From Bacillota bacterium (GTDB taxonomy: Bacteria > Bacillota > Clostridia > Lachnospirales > Lachnospiraceae): a stretch of 64,000 nucleotides of DNA. Of the stretch, positions 17,743-26,182 are shown one piece after another. The notes beneath the pieces were generated by a model. That model worked only from the letters and a program-made list of their open reading frames with translations, was not told the DNA's origin and did not search any database. Where the stretch lies: assembly GCA_023392535.1 (NCBI GenBank), contig JAEVYY010000002.1, forward strand, positions 62,001-126,000. The letters run 5' to 3'. Every line of letters starts with the position of its first letter. Position 1 is the stretch's first letter. The position numbers and the translations under genes are program-made.

Positions 17743-17877
17743 ATGGATCCCGCTCATAGTTTGAAGAGCAACTGTACGCAGCCGCTGGTATTTAGAGCAT
17801 GTCCTCTATGCTCTTATGTACCACTGCGGCGAAATCCAAGCGAAAGCGCGTTGCGATTGAACTATGTGCGGAATCCC
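17743..17877 (+). repeat. Long palindromic element, copy 2
   Basis: A near-identical copy of the 17541-17677 palindrome, in the same orientation and about 200 bases away, with the same apex AGAGCAT/ATGCTCT and only scattered changes in the outer arms. Confidence 0.85.
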
Positions 17878-17964
17878 TTTTATCAAATCCTTACTGGTGC
17901 AAATCAACAAACTCAAATTTGCACCTACAGATACTCCAAAATATATCCCGTATCTTATTGCAAT

Positions 17965-19956
17965 TTATCCTTTCATTCGTTCAAAAATCTGCACTTCAAA
18001 AGCCTCCAGCTCCCCATGCTTCTTCCCTTTTATCATCTGAAAGGAATCCTCCATCTGGAACTTTTTTGCTGAATCCGAATGATTGATTGCAAAGATCCAC
18101 TTAAACTCATCACTTTCTCTTTCCATTAATTCAATCTCTTCAAACTCTGGTGTTCCTAACATTTTTATGCGTGCCTGTTCTATCAGATTCTGAAGAAATG
18201 CTTCCATTAAATCCTCTCCCGGCTCTGTTCCTACATAGTAGCAGATTCCTTTTTGATATGAATTTTTCGTAATACATGGTTCTCCTGCATAAAATTCACT
18301 GGCATAAGTACCCATAACCTTTACAGATTCCTGAACTTTCAAAATATCACTCCAAATGAAACTATCATAAATTTCTTCATCAAATCTTACTTTTACCTTA
18401 GCCTCATTCAGACAATCATAATCCAGTACCTCTACCCCCGTTAGCTCTGCCAATCTCCCTGGCAGTTCCCGTTCCGTCATACAAACATTATTTTTATCCT
18501 TCACTCCCGTCCGCATAGTAAGTACCAGATGCCCGCCATTTTTCACATATTCAAAATATTTATGTTCCAATTCTTCACTCATTAAATACTGCAGAGGTGC
18601 TAGTAAGAGCTTATACTTTCCAAAATCTCCGTCCTCTGGAACGAAGTCTGTAACTATATTTTTTTTGTATAGTTCTTTGTAATATTTTAAGACTTGCTTC
18701 GTATAACTCAACTCCGGATGATGAGGCTGTATCTTAAATGCATAATTTTGTTGAAAAGAAAACAGGATTCCCACTTCCGCCTTTGGCATACTTCCCTTTA
18801 TCTGATTCATAATTGGATTCATCTCTTTTATGGTACTTTGCAATTCCTTATATATTCGACCCGGATTCCCACTATGCGGTAAAATTCCATGCCAGTACTG
18901 CTCCGTTCCAACTGCACATGATCTCCACCTGAAGAATACAACCGCATCGGCACCGTGTGCGACTGACTGCATCATCCATGCGGATATTTGTCCCGGCTTT
19001 GGTGCCCTTCCCATAACTTCCCAACCCGTGATCCAAGATTGCTGCTCCATGATCCAGAAGGGTTTCTCTTTGTAACTGCGTACCACATCCAGCTGCGCAG
19101 CCATTTCAAAACTATCTGCATAGGGCTGTTTTCCAAAAAAGCCACCCGGATACTGATCATGACTAACAAAATCCAATTCTTTTCCTAATTCATAATAATC
19201 TACCGTATCCGCGAAACCCATGAAATTATGAGTAATAAATTGATTTTTACAGTATTTTCTGATAATGTTTGTCTGCTCTTTCATAAAGTCTATAATCAGA
19301 TCCGAATGAAATTTCTTCCAATCTAACATCGCTGATGGATTAACTCCCGTTACAGTGATACGAGGCGCAAAAACTTCTTCAAAACTATTTACCTCCTGGC
19401 TCCAAAATTCATTTCCCCAACTCTTATTTAATTGTTGAACTGTCTGATATTTGTTTTTTAACCAATCTTGAAAACTTTTTTTACAACTATTACAGGTACA
19501 AAGATCTTCATGGCTATTGCCAAGCTCATTATCGGGCTGCCAACCAATTACATTTTTGTTGTCCGCATAATGATTTGCAAGAGCAGTTACCATTTTCCTT
19601 ATAAAAGAACGATAGCTCAAATTGGATTGGCAATCATGATGTCTTCCTCCAAATCCTCTTACACGACCTTCTCTGTCAATTGGCATAATATCTGGATACC
19701 TATTGCACATCCAGGCTGGTGGCGCTGCACTTGGGGTACCTAATATTGATTTTATTCCGTTTCGCCCTAATAGATCCACAGCAGCATCCAACCATACAAA
19801 ATCATAATTTCCTTCCGTTGGCTCTAATTTATGCCAAGAAAATTCGGCCAGTCGTACTACTTGTATTCCAAGCTCTTTCATTAATTTCACATCCGTCTTT
19901 AAACGTTCCTGTGACCAATGCTCCGGGTAATAATCTACTCCAAAATTTATTTCCAT
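17965..19956 (-). CDS. Beta-galactosidase, glycoside hydrolase family 42
   Basis: It hydrolyses terminal beta-galactosides, probably imported plant or milk oligosaccharides, in the cytoplasm. The 663-residue protein begins MEINFGVDYYPEHWSQER, the GH42 start. The acid/base Glu is in GWQPDNELGNS and the nucleophile Glu in PFWIMEQQSWITGW; a cysteine cluster CTCNSCKKSF fits the GH42 zinc site. Trimerisation and C-terminal beta domains follow. The ATG at 19956 has AGGAG 7 bases upstream and is preferred to an ATG 11 codons earlier. It lies 60 bases after a LacI-type regulator, which probably controls it. Length is normal for the family. Confidence 0.94.
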   Translation of the reverse strand: MEINFGVDYYPEHWSQERLKTDVKLMKELGIQVVRLAEFSWHKLEPTEGNYDFVWLDAAVDLLGRNGIKSILGTPSAAPPAWMCNRYPDIMPIDREGRVRGFGGRHHDCQSNLSYRSFIRKMVTALANHYADNKNVIGWQPDNELGNSHEDLCTCNSCKKSFQDWLKNKYQTVQQLNKSWGNEFWSQEVNSFEEVFAPRITVTGVNPSAMLDWKKFHSDLIIDFMKEQTNIIRKYCKNQFITHNFMGFADTVDYYELGKELDFVSHDQYPGGFFGKQPYADSFEMAAQLDVVRSYKEKPFWIMEQQSWITGWEVMGRAPKPGQISAWMMQSVAHGADAVVFFRWRSCAVGTEQYWHGILPHSGNPGRIYKELQSTIKEMNPIMNQIKGSMPKAEVGILFSFQQNYAFKIQPHHPELSYTKQVLKYYKELYKKNIVTDFVPEDGDFGKYKLLLAPLQYLMSEELEHKYFEYVKNGGHLVLTMRTGVKDKNNVCMTERELPGRLAELTGVEVLDYDCLNEAKVKVRFDEEIYDSFIWSDILKVQESVKVMGTYASEFYAGEPCITKNSYQKGICYYVGTEPGEDLMEAFLQNLIEQARIKMLGTPEFEEIELMERESDEFKWIFAINHSDSAKKFQMEDSFQMIKGKKHGELEAFEVQIFERMKG

Positions 19957-20015
19957 ATCCACTCCTATCTGCATGCTTTGAACATGCAATTCAATCCACC
20001 TAAACGATTAAAACC

Positions 20016-21038
20016 TTATTCATAATTAAGGTTCTCCTTCACTGATTCTCCTTCCAGGAGATAAGGGGTTATGCTTGTCCGATAGCTGACTTTTTCCCCT
20101 TCAATCACTTTAAGCAGTATTCGTACACAGGTTTCTGCTTGTTCTTTTACATTTAATGAGACACTACTTAGCAATGGCTTTGTGTATTTTCGATTTCCAA
20201 TTCCATCAATCCCCATAATAGAAATATCTTCTGGAATGCGATATCCTAACTGCTGAAACCTTGAGACCATTCCTAGCGCAAATTCATCATTAAAGCAAAT
20301 AATTGCAGTAGCATCACATTTTCTACGAATAAATTCATCTGCTCCCTTGATACCCTCTTCAAAGAAAATTTCTTTACCTTCCATTTTGCTCCCGGTAACA
20401 ATTATATATTTTTCAATATCCACACCATAAACAGGCAGCATAATATTTTTATATGCTACATTTCTGGTCTGAATCAGCTCGCTTCCTTTCGTATTGTAAG
20501 GTGTTCCATACGCTATTATTTTATGTCCCTTCTTCATAAGATACGTTAGTCCCATTTCCATTGCTTCATAGGTATCAACGTCTACATAGGGTACTTTCCT
20601 CGTGTAAGTAGCACTAGCACCAAAAGAAGCTCCTACCATAGGAGGACAAAAATTTTCTCCTACTTGTTTCTGAATGTCAAATGCTACTCCTTCATTTTCT
20701 ACCAGGATACCATCCAGTAACATATCTTTTAAACGCTGGGCATGAAAAGTAGTTAACAAAAACAATGTATACCCCCTCTTTTCTGCATAAGCAGCCATAT
20801 AGTGATACATATCCATATAGAAGGAATTATAAATATTGACACTAAAGAAGCATAGTTGATATGTCTGCTTATTCTTAAGCGAGTGACTTAATGGATTGGG
20901 CCGATAACCCAACTCTTCTACTGCCTTTAATATCGCTTCTTTTTTTTCCTTAGCTACGTAGCCTCTTCCATTCATTGTTCTAGATACAGCACTTACCGAT
21001 ACTCCTGCCCTATTAGCGACTTCTTTTCGCGTTACCAT
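20016..21038 (-). CDS. LacI-family transcriptional regulator of the GH42 gene
   Basis: A 340-residue repressor with an N-terminal helix-turn-helix (VTRKEVANRAGVSVSAVSRTMNG) and a periplasmic-binding-protein-like sugar domain (GIKGADEFIRRKCDATAIICFNDEFALG; DISIMGIDGIG). The ATG at 21038 has GGAGAA upstream. It is the first gene of a two-gene unit with the beta-galactosidase and probably responds to a galactoside. No clear operator palindrome was found upstream by eye. Confidence 0.93.
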   Translation of the reverse strand: MVTRKEVANRAGVSVSAVSRTMNGRGYVAKEKKEAILKAVEELGYRPNPLSHSLKNKQTYQLCFFSVNIYNSFYMDMYHYMAAYAEKRGYTLFLLTTFHAQRLKDMLLDGILVENEGVAFDIQKQVGENFCPPMVGASFGASATYTRKVPYVDVDTYEAMEMGLTYLMKKGHKIIAYGTPYNTKGSELIQTRNVAYKNIMLPVYGVDIEKYIIVTGSKMEGKEIFFEEGIKGADEFIRRKCDATAIICFNDEFALGMVSRFQQLGYRIPEDISIMGIDGIGNRKYTKPLLSSVSLNVKEQAETCVRILLKVIEGEKVSYRTSITPYLLEGESVKENLNYE

Positions 21039-21150
21039 TCTACGTTCTCCTATACCTATAATTTATATCAAGCTATAGTATATATCAATTCCTATATTTG
21101 TGCACACATGAGTCATAGTGCAATTTATATAAAATTTATGATAGCATTAT

Positions 21151-21189
21151 AAAAAAACAGCCACTCCTAAAAAATGGATGTGGCTGTTC
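21151..21189 (-). terminator. Terminator of the unknown membrane protein gene
   Basis: On the minus strand ACAGCCAC and GTGGCTGT form an 8-bp stem followed by seven T residues, 15 bases after the stop at 21204. Confidence 0.85.
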
Positions 21190-21203
21190 TGCTTGTTATG
21201 TAA

Positions 21204-22256
21204 TTAAAAATTGTTCTCAACTTGATATTCATTCAATTTCAAAAACCGCTCAAATTCATTTTTATAACACCGCTCTAATTCATCACTAAATCCAATTACA
21301 GTTTTTGGATTTGCTCTACGTAGTATGTCCAATACTTGATAGACCGATTCTCTTTTACGAAAAGTAATTTGATGTCTTTTCTTGTCCTTTGTCAGCATTA
21401 TTAATGACTTCGTTACATTTGTCTTGATGCCATTCACCCGATGGGTGACTTCATTCAGATACGCCCATACAATCTCATCATTCTTTAAGATATTTGGCTC
21501 CACTCCTTTAAAGAAAAAAGTATATAACTTTCCAACTTTTACACCTTCTATTTTTGTTGCCTGATTATAATCCGCATCCAGATATTCTTCCATTACGGCT
21601 TCATTTTGATTGATACTTTTCTTTATTTTCTTTAGATAAGCTTCTGTCATTACTTTAATGACAATTACAATGATCCATACTATGGATAAAAATATTCCTC
21701 CCATAATAAAATAGAGAGCACTCATTGGTAATGTTCCAATATAATCAGGCTTCAATACATATGGATAGACATAACCTTCCATTTCATCTTCTGTATACCC
21801 TGCTTGCGTAAAATAGCTTTTATAAAGTCCAGAAATATCGTATGGCATTGGGGTAATTGTTCCCTTCACCTTAATAGAGGCTCCAGTGTAATCTTTGTCT
21901 CCATAATATTCATCTATGATCTGGGCTGCAAGATCAAATTTTTTTGATCCAAGTTCAAGGGCAATAATCTTATCCTCTCCATAGGGAACAAAATAAAAAC
22001 GCTTCGTAACATTCTCTTCTTTGTTTTTGTCTACCTCATAATACTCAGCAAAATAATCATAAACTTCCGTAAATTCGTTTGTTACATAAGCATCCTCTAA
22101 TGCTTCTATCGGTACTGCATTCAACTCTGCTGGTCCTTTTACAAATAGCTTTAAATATGGCATAAATACCACTAGTAACACGATTGCTATTAGAGATAAA
22201 CAACTCACCCTTATTACAGACTTTTTTAAAACTTGCTTTTTCAACTCACTCCACAT
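21204..22256 (-). CDS. Membrane protein of unknown function
   Basis: A 350-residue protein with a hydrophobic segment at about 15-37 (VIRVSCLSLIAIVLLVVFMPYL), an extracytoplasmic region of about 140 residues, and a second span at about 180-202 (MSALYFIMGGIFLSIVWIIVIVI). The cytoplasmic tail contains AYLNEVTHRVNGIKTNVTKSLIMLTKDKK, which resembles a PH-like or WD-like sheet region. I do not recognise the family with certainty. It stands alone between terminators; its strand is shared with the chemoreceptor gene 92 bases upstream, but no functional link is visible. Confidence 0.8.
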   Translation of the reverse strand: MWSELKKQVLKKSVIRVSCLSLIAIVLLVVFMPYLKLFVKGPAELNAVPIEALEDAYVTNEFTEVYDYFAEYYEVDKNKEENVTKRFYFVPYGEDKIIALELGSKKFDLAAQIIDEYYGDKDYTGASIKVKGTITPMPYDISGLYKSYFTQAGYTEDEMEGYVYPYVLKPDYIGTLPMSALYFIMGGIFLSIVWIIVIVIKVMTEAYLKKIKKSINQNEAVMEEYLDADYNQATKIEGVKVGKLYTFFFKGVEPNILKNDEIVWAYLNEVTHRVNGIKTNVTKSLIMLTKDKKRHQITFRKRESVYQVLDILRRANPKTVIGFSDELERCYKNEFERFLKLNEYQVENNF

Positions 22257-22348
22257 AGAATTCTCCTCATAAATTTTATCGTTTGTTATTAATCGAAATA
22301 ATTATATAACAACTAGGAAATTATGGCAACTGTGGGGATATGTACACT

Positions 22349-24052
22349 CTATATCTTAAATTTTCCTATGGATTCCATTAGTGAATCCACAGACAATTTG
22401 ACTTTCCCTGTCTCTACTACTGTTTTGCTAGATTCAGCAGATGAATCTCCTGCTTTGGCAGCTATATTTGCAGTTCCCTGAGCGCCTTCATCCGTTGCTG
22501 TTGCAACACCGGATATGGCTGAAGTTATATTTTCAACAGAAGCAAGCAGTTCCTCTGAAGTGGAACTTAATTCTGTTACAATGCTATTTACTTTATCAGC
22601 ATCAGCACTGTAATCTTTTGTTGCCAATAGCATTTTCTGATAGTCATTCGTTACATTTACACTGACGAACTGCATTAATTCTTTCGAATTTTCTGCCAGA
22701 TTATTGACAGCAGCAAAAACCAGTTGATTAATTTCCTGTATCTGATTTACTGTTCTTGTTGACTCATCCGCAAGTTTTCCAATCTCTCCTGCCACTACTG
22801 CAAATCCTCTACCCGCATCACCAGCTCTGGCAGCTTCGATAGATGCATTCAATGCCAATAAGTTAGTCTGACTTGCAATATTTAAAATGCCATTTGCCAA
22901 TTCATTGATCTTCTCTACTGCTTTGGATTCTTCTAACGATTTTTCTAATTTCGTTTGTACCTGTGTACGCACATTATGTGCATGGGCTTGTGATTGTTCA
23001 AAATTCTCTTGCAAGGAGGTTGCCCTGTTGTTAATCTCCTCAACAGTGATAGCACCATCCTGTACTTTTTGAGTGATATTTTCTACCGCCGAATTTATCT
23101 CTTCCACTGTCGCAGTAACTTCTTCCGCGGAAGCAGATGTTTCTTCCATACCGGCAGAAAGTTCCTCGGTTGTGGCAGATATCTCTTCTATATATCCATT
23201 TAACTGGTTAATGTTTTGATTTACCAAGTTTACCGAATTATCTACTAAGACTGCACCATCATGTACCTCATGAAAAGATACACGAATTTTATTGATAAAC
23301 TGATTTAACGCATTCGCCATGGAACCTATTTCATCATTGCTTTTAATCTGAATCTGTAAAGTCAAATCATTATTTTTCTCCGCTTCCTGTAAACCTTTTT
23401 GCAATATCTTAATAGGTTTAATGATCATTCTCGAGATCAGGAGGCTTATTACAATAGATACCAGTACGAATACGATTGCTATTTTAATTACTATACTTTC
23501 CGTTTCTTTGGCTATGATTGCCGACTCATCCAAAAGTACTTTTAGTTGTTCTTCACTGTATACTCTGTATTCTTCCAGCTTACTACTTAACGCCTTATCT
23601 GCTGGCATGAGCTGATTGTTCATGACATTAAGTATCACATCGCTATTTCCCTGTTTTACTGCTGGGAGCAAATAATTGTTTGCGATTTCTACATAAGCGT
23701 CTTCTAATTCTTTTGATTCCTGGCTAAGTTTCTTTCCCTTTTCAGTCATAGAACCAGCAATCAGCTTTGTATATAACTGATCTGCTTCTTTTGTATATCC
23801 TAAAAATTCTTCCCAAAATGTATCATTCTCCGTGATTATATAACCGCGAAGTGCCGATACCTCTTTGATAGATAGTGTTATAACCTGATTGGTATCTTGA
23901 TTAATTGGCAAATAGGATGTATCAATACTATTTGCTTTTACTGCTAAAGAATCTATTTTATTAATTATAAATAGTAATAATAAAATTGACATCATCGTGA
24001 TACCCATAAATCCACCCAAAATTTTTATCATAATACTACTTTTTTTCTTCAT
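22349..24052 (-). CDS. Methyl-accepting chemotaxis protein
   Basis: A transmembrane chemoreceptor that would pass a ligand signal to CheA/CheW. A first membrane span (about 8-28, GFMGITMMSILLLLFIIN) precedes a four-helix sensor domain resembling the 4HB_MCP type. A second span (about 190-210, IVIKIAIVFVLVSIVISLLI) is followed by a HAMP domain and a long signalling coiled coil with the conserved hairpin tip NLLALNASIEAARAGDAGRGFAVVA. The ATG at 24052 is chosen (GAGAAG upstream); a GTG 5 codons earlier is possible. The gene lies 128 bases from the inverted repeat that bounds the recombinase cassette and is transcribed away from it, so its expression may depend on cassette orientation. Confidence 0.93.
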   Translation of the reverse strand: MKKKSSIMIKILGGFMGITMMSILLLLFIINKIDSLAVKANSIDTSYLPINQDTNQVITLSIKEVSALRGYIITENDTFWEEFLGYTKEADQLYTKLIAGSMTEKGKKLSQESKELEDAYVEIANNYLLPAVKQGNSDVILNVMNNQLMPADKALSSKLEEYRVYSEEQLKVLLDESAIIAKETESIVIKIAIVFVLVSIVISLLISRMIIKPIKILQKGLQEAEKNNDLTLQIQIKSNDEIGSMANALNQFINKIRVSFHEVHDGAVLVDNSVNLVNQNINQLNGYIEEISATTEELSAGMEETSASAEEVTATVEEINSAVENITQKVQDGAITVEEINNRATSLQENFEQSQAHAHNVRTQVQTKLEKSLEESKAVEKINELANGILNIASQTNLLALNASIEAARAGDAGRGFAVVAGEIGKLADESTRTVNQIQEINQLVFAAVNNLAENSKELMQFVSVNVTNDYQKMLLATKDYSADADKVNSIVTELSSTSEELLASVENITSAISGVATATDEGAQGTANIAAKAGDSSAESSKTVVETGKVKLSVDSLMESIGKFKI

Positions 24053-24180
24053 ACTTTTGCTTCTCACTTTCTTCTTTTGTTATGTTTTTTTGTGTGCTTC
24101 TCTGTTTTTTCTTCTAGATGCATTCCCCCTTTAAAAAAATAATGTAATTATTTTCTGTCTATAAATCTTTATGTATTTAG

Positions 24181-24208
24181 TTCGTTGTTTATTTGAAACT
24201 GCGAAGTA
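24181..24208 (+). repeat. Left 28-bp inverted repeat of the recombinase cassette
   Basis: It starts TTCGTTGTTT and ends GCGAAGTA, and is the exact reverse complement of 25576-25603. The match stops abruptly on both sides, as expected for recombinase crossover sites. It is 30 bases beyond the recombinase stop codon. Confidence 0.95.
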
Positions 24209-24237
24209 TAGTATGAAAATGCCTATTTATTGCTTTT

Positions 24238-25398
24238 CTAATTTTCTATGACGGAGTCTTTGACGATGAATGTGGGTTGCAGGTTATTGGATAAATATAA
24301 ATCGTTAAATTTGTCCATCACGATTTTTTTATGTTCCATCATAGAATGTGCATAAATATTTAAGGTAATTGACACATTGGAATGTCCCAATATCTCACTT
24401 AATGTTTTTATATCAACCCCAAGCTCCAATGCCCGAGTTGCAAAGGTATGACGAATGGCATGAAATTTCGTGTCTCTGATTCCAAGCTTATACAAAATTG
24501 TTTTAAAGTACTTTTGATAGGTTCTTGGATCCACTGGTTTTTTCGTGCCAGAAAAGATATAGAAATTTTTATCGAACTCAGAGGTCCTAAGTTCTTTGTA
24601 TAAGGTCTGAAAAAAAGCTGGTAATGGGATTTTCCGTACCGATTTTTGACTTTTAGTTGTACCAACAACCAATATTGTTTTACAAGCTCCCGCTGTATTA
24701 TTTCTAACTCTGCTAATTGTTTTTGAAATCGATATAATACCCGTTTCTAAGTCGATATCGCCCCACTTTAAAGCACATAATTCTCCCAGCCTTACACCTG
24801 TATAAAAAGCTACTAGAATTCCCATAGAACGCAAGTCCCCTTGTTGAAAAAGGACATTTTCAATCATCCTTTGCTCCTTCATTGAAAATATTTGTATTTC
24901 CTTGTTTTCGATTTTTGGCAGATTTATTGCATCTATCAAGCTCGCATTGACGATATGTTTTTTTGAAATATCTTTGATTGCTGTTTTAAAAATAGATATC
25001 AGTTTTCTTTTATAACTCTTAGACAGATTGTTTTGCTTAGAGATCGATTCTACAAATAGTGTAATTGTCTTTTCAGATAAACATACATTTTTTTTATTAT
25101 CAAAGAATGGAATAACATAATGATAGATACAATTAGAATAACTTTCATAAGTTGATACTTTTACCCTATTTTTAACATCTTTTTCAAGCCAATGAACAAA
25201 CAAATAAGAGCCATTGGTGGGCAATTTTGTAATTTTCGCTGCCTTTTTTTCCATAAACTCTTTATAATTGTTCTTTTTGTCCTTGACTTCCTTGTAAGTT
25301 TTTGCATAAATGTAAAGATATCTTCCATCCTCTTTCAGAACACGTCCTTCCCAGCGACCGTCCTTGCGCTTATAAATGTTTTCTCCTCTTCTTGGCAT
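24238..25398 (-). CDS. Tyrosine recombinase (Tn916-type integrase fold)
   Basis: A 386-residue site-specific recombinase. The N-terminal arm-binding domain begins MPRRGENIYKRKDGRWEGRV, as in Tn916-like integrases. A SAM-like core-binding domain follows (about 65-165), then the catalytic domain with Arg in TGVRLGELCALKW, His-x-x-Arg in HAIRHTFATRA, His in LGHSNVSI and the Tyr nucleophile in LNIYAHSM. All catalytic residues are present. The ATG at 25398 has AAAGGAG 5 bases upstream. No excisionase, relaxase or other mobility gene accompanies it, and inverted repeats bound it on both sides. This favours DNA inversion over integration of a larger element. Confidence 0.94.
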   Translation of the reverse strand: MPRRGENIYKRKDGRWEGRVLKEDGRYLYIYAKTYKEVKDKKNNYKEFMEKKAAKITKLPTNGSYLFVHWLEKDVKNRVKVSTYESYSNCIYHYVIPFFDNKKNVCLSEKTITLFVESISKQNNLSKSYKRKLISIFKTAIKDISKKHIVNASLIDAINLPKIENKEIQIFSMKEQRMIENVLFQQGDLRSMGILVAFYTGVRLGELCALKWGDIDLETGIISISKTISRVRNNTAGACKTILVVGTTKSQKSVRKIPLPAFFQTLYKELRTSEFDKNFYIFSGTKKPVDPRTYQKYFKTILYKLGIRDTKFHAIRHTFATRALELGVDIKTLSEILGHSNVSITLNIYAHSMMEHKKIVMDKFNDLYLSNNLQPTFIVKDSVIEN

Positions 25399-25427
25399 AA
25401 AAACTCCTTTCTAAATGACACATATTT

Positions 25428-25446
25428 TGACGGCGATTTGCCGTCA
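25428..25446. promoter_or_regulatory. Palindrome upstream of the recombinase gene
   Basis: TGACGGC-5 nt-GCCGTCA forms a perfect 7-bp inverted repeat 30 bases before the recombinase start codon. It could be an operator or an RNA hairpin that limits recombinase expression. A weak minus-strand promoter (TTGTAT, 17 bases, TATGAC) lies just upstream. Confidence 0.45.
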
Positions 25447-25520
25447 TATCAAGTACTATATCCAAATACAAGTAAAAATAATAGGTTATATATTTTTATA
25501 TTTATAACGTTTGTAATAAT

Positions 25521-25549
25521 TTGACAAACATTATTGCAACGTTTACAAT
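25521..25549 (+). promoter_or_regulatory. Consensus promoter inside the invertible cassette, pointing outwards
   Basis: TTGACA (25521-25526), 17 bases, then TACAAT (25544-25549). In the present orientation it reads through the right inverted repeat into a terminator at 25619-25680 and would be antisense to ahbB. After inversion it would read into the chemoreceptor gene. Confidence 0.7.
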
Positions 25550-25575
25550 AAATAGTATTAATTTGTCGTTAATTT

Positions 25576-25603
25576 TACTTCGCAGTTTCAAATAAACAAC
25601 GAA
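25576..25603 (-). repeat. Right 28-bp inverted repeat of the recombinase cassette
   Basis: It starts TACTTCGCAG and ends ACAACGAA, the exact reverse complement of the left repeat at 24181-24208. Confidence 0.95.
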
Positions 25604-25618
25604 TTTTTTCCAATAATT

Positions 25619-25680
25619 AAGAGAGTCTTTTAAACTATGTTGGGACATTCCCCATTTGTTTACAAGACTCTCTTTTATTC
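25619..25680 (+). terminator. Hairpin terminator outside the right inverted repeat
   Basis: AAGAGAGTCTT (25619-25629) pairs perfectly with AAGACTCTCTT (25664-25674) around a 34-nt loop, followed on the plus strand by TTTATTCC and TTTTTT. It would stop plus-strand transcripts leaving the cassette, and may also serve the ahb operon on the minus strand, where its T-run is poorer. Confidence 0.7.
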
Positions 25681-25708
25681 CTTTTTTCCTCTTTTTGACG
25701 ATTCGATA

Positions 25709-26182
25709 TTACCGTTTTGGATGCTTAATATATCTCATACTTGTCTTTTTTAATTCTTCTATTGAGTATAAAATTGTATGACTTTTTATTGCATGCTTAC
25801 TAACAAAATCATTTACAAAGTTATCAATCTCAGCGTTCTCTTTACTGTGAATCATGGCATAAAGATTATACGGAAATTCACGATACATTGCCCTTTCATA
25901 GCAATGACTTACCATGTCGCTATGAGCGAGCTTCTCCCCGACATCACAGATTCTTTCACTTTCCACTTGAAAAACTACCATAGCATTGGAATGAAAACCC
26001 GACTTTTGATGCTTTAAAATAGCCCCTATTCGTTTTAACTTTCCATCTTTTTTAAGATTGTTGAGCACAGATACGACATCTGCTTCCGTGATTCCCAATC
26101 GCTTGCCTAATTCGGCATACGGGTTTTCGCATAAAGGTAACTCATCCTGAATGAGATAAATCAGCTTTTCTTCCATATTCAT
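25709..26182 (-). CDS. ahbB: Siroheme decarboxylase subunit AhbB
   Basis: A 157-residue Lrp/AsnC-like protein that, with AhbA, removes the two acetate carboxyls at C12 and C18 of siroheme to give 12,18-didecarboxysiroheme. It has an N-terminal helix-turn-helix-like region (LGITEADVVSVLNNLKKDGKLKRIGAIL) and an effector-like domain with VSHCYERAMYREFPYNLYAMIH and the C-terminal ELKKTSMRYI, all typical of the AhbB/NirD-type group. It overlaps the ahbA stop by 4 bases (ATGA), so translation is coupled. Despite the Lrp fold it is an enzyme subunit. The A/B naming rests on the THNYRR versus SHCYER motifs and could be swapped in some schemes. Confidence 0.88.
   Translation of the reverse strand: MNMEEKLIYLIQDELPLCENPYAELGKRLGITEADVVSVLNNLKKDGKLKRIGAILKHQKSGFHSNAMVVFQVESERICDVGEKLAHSDMVSHCYERAMYREFPYNLYAMIHSKENAEIDNFVNDFVSKHAIKSHTILYSIEELKKTSMRYIKHPKR

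Larger units (their letters stand above)
17495..17929 (+). repeat. Three copies of a 35-bp hairpin spaced exactly 200 bp apart
   Basis: Copies at 17495-17529, 17695-17729 and 17895-17929 contain GGTGCAAAT...ATTTGCACC (one base changed in the first). They bracket two long palindromes, so the region is a tandem duplication of a 200-bp unit. Confidence 0.9.
24181..25603. mobile_element. Candidate invertible cassette carrying its own tyrosine recombinase
   Basis: A 1423-bp segment is bounded by perfect 28-bp inverted repeats (24181-24208 and 25576-25603). It contains only a tyrosine recombinase gene (minus strand), a small palindrome before it, and a consensus promoter (25521-25549, plus strand) pointing outwards through the right repeat. 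Recombination between the repeats would flip the segment and point that promoter at the chemoreceptor gene. Tyrosine-recombinase-driven invertible promoters are known in Clostridia; that this one inverts is inference. An IS-like element with terminal inverted repeats is the alternative, but no flanking target duplication is seen. Confidence 0.65.

Noticed and set aside
17541..18086. Plus-strand open frames with LVFRACPLCSY segments
   Set aside because: The frames read through the long palindromes and into the end of the GH42 gene in antisense. Similar frames in the other copies mirror the DNA repeat, not a protein family.
24071..24131. Possible 19-codon leader peptide before the chemoreceptor (starts MHLEEKTEK)
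   Set aside because: The AGGGGG before its ATG is only one base away, no hairpin is associated, and the lysine-rich sequence may be chance in A-rich DNA.
24238..25398. Integrated conjugative element or prophage next to the integrase
   Set aside because: No relaxase, excisionase, replication or structural phage gene is on either side, and the bounding repeats are inverted rather than direct, so attL/attR do not fit.
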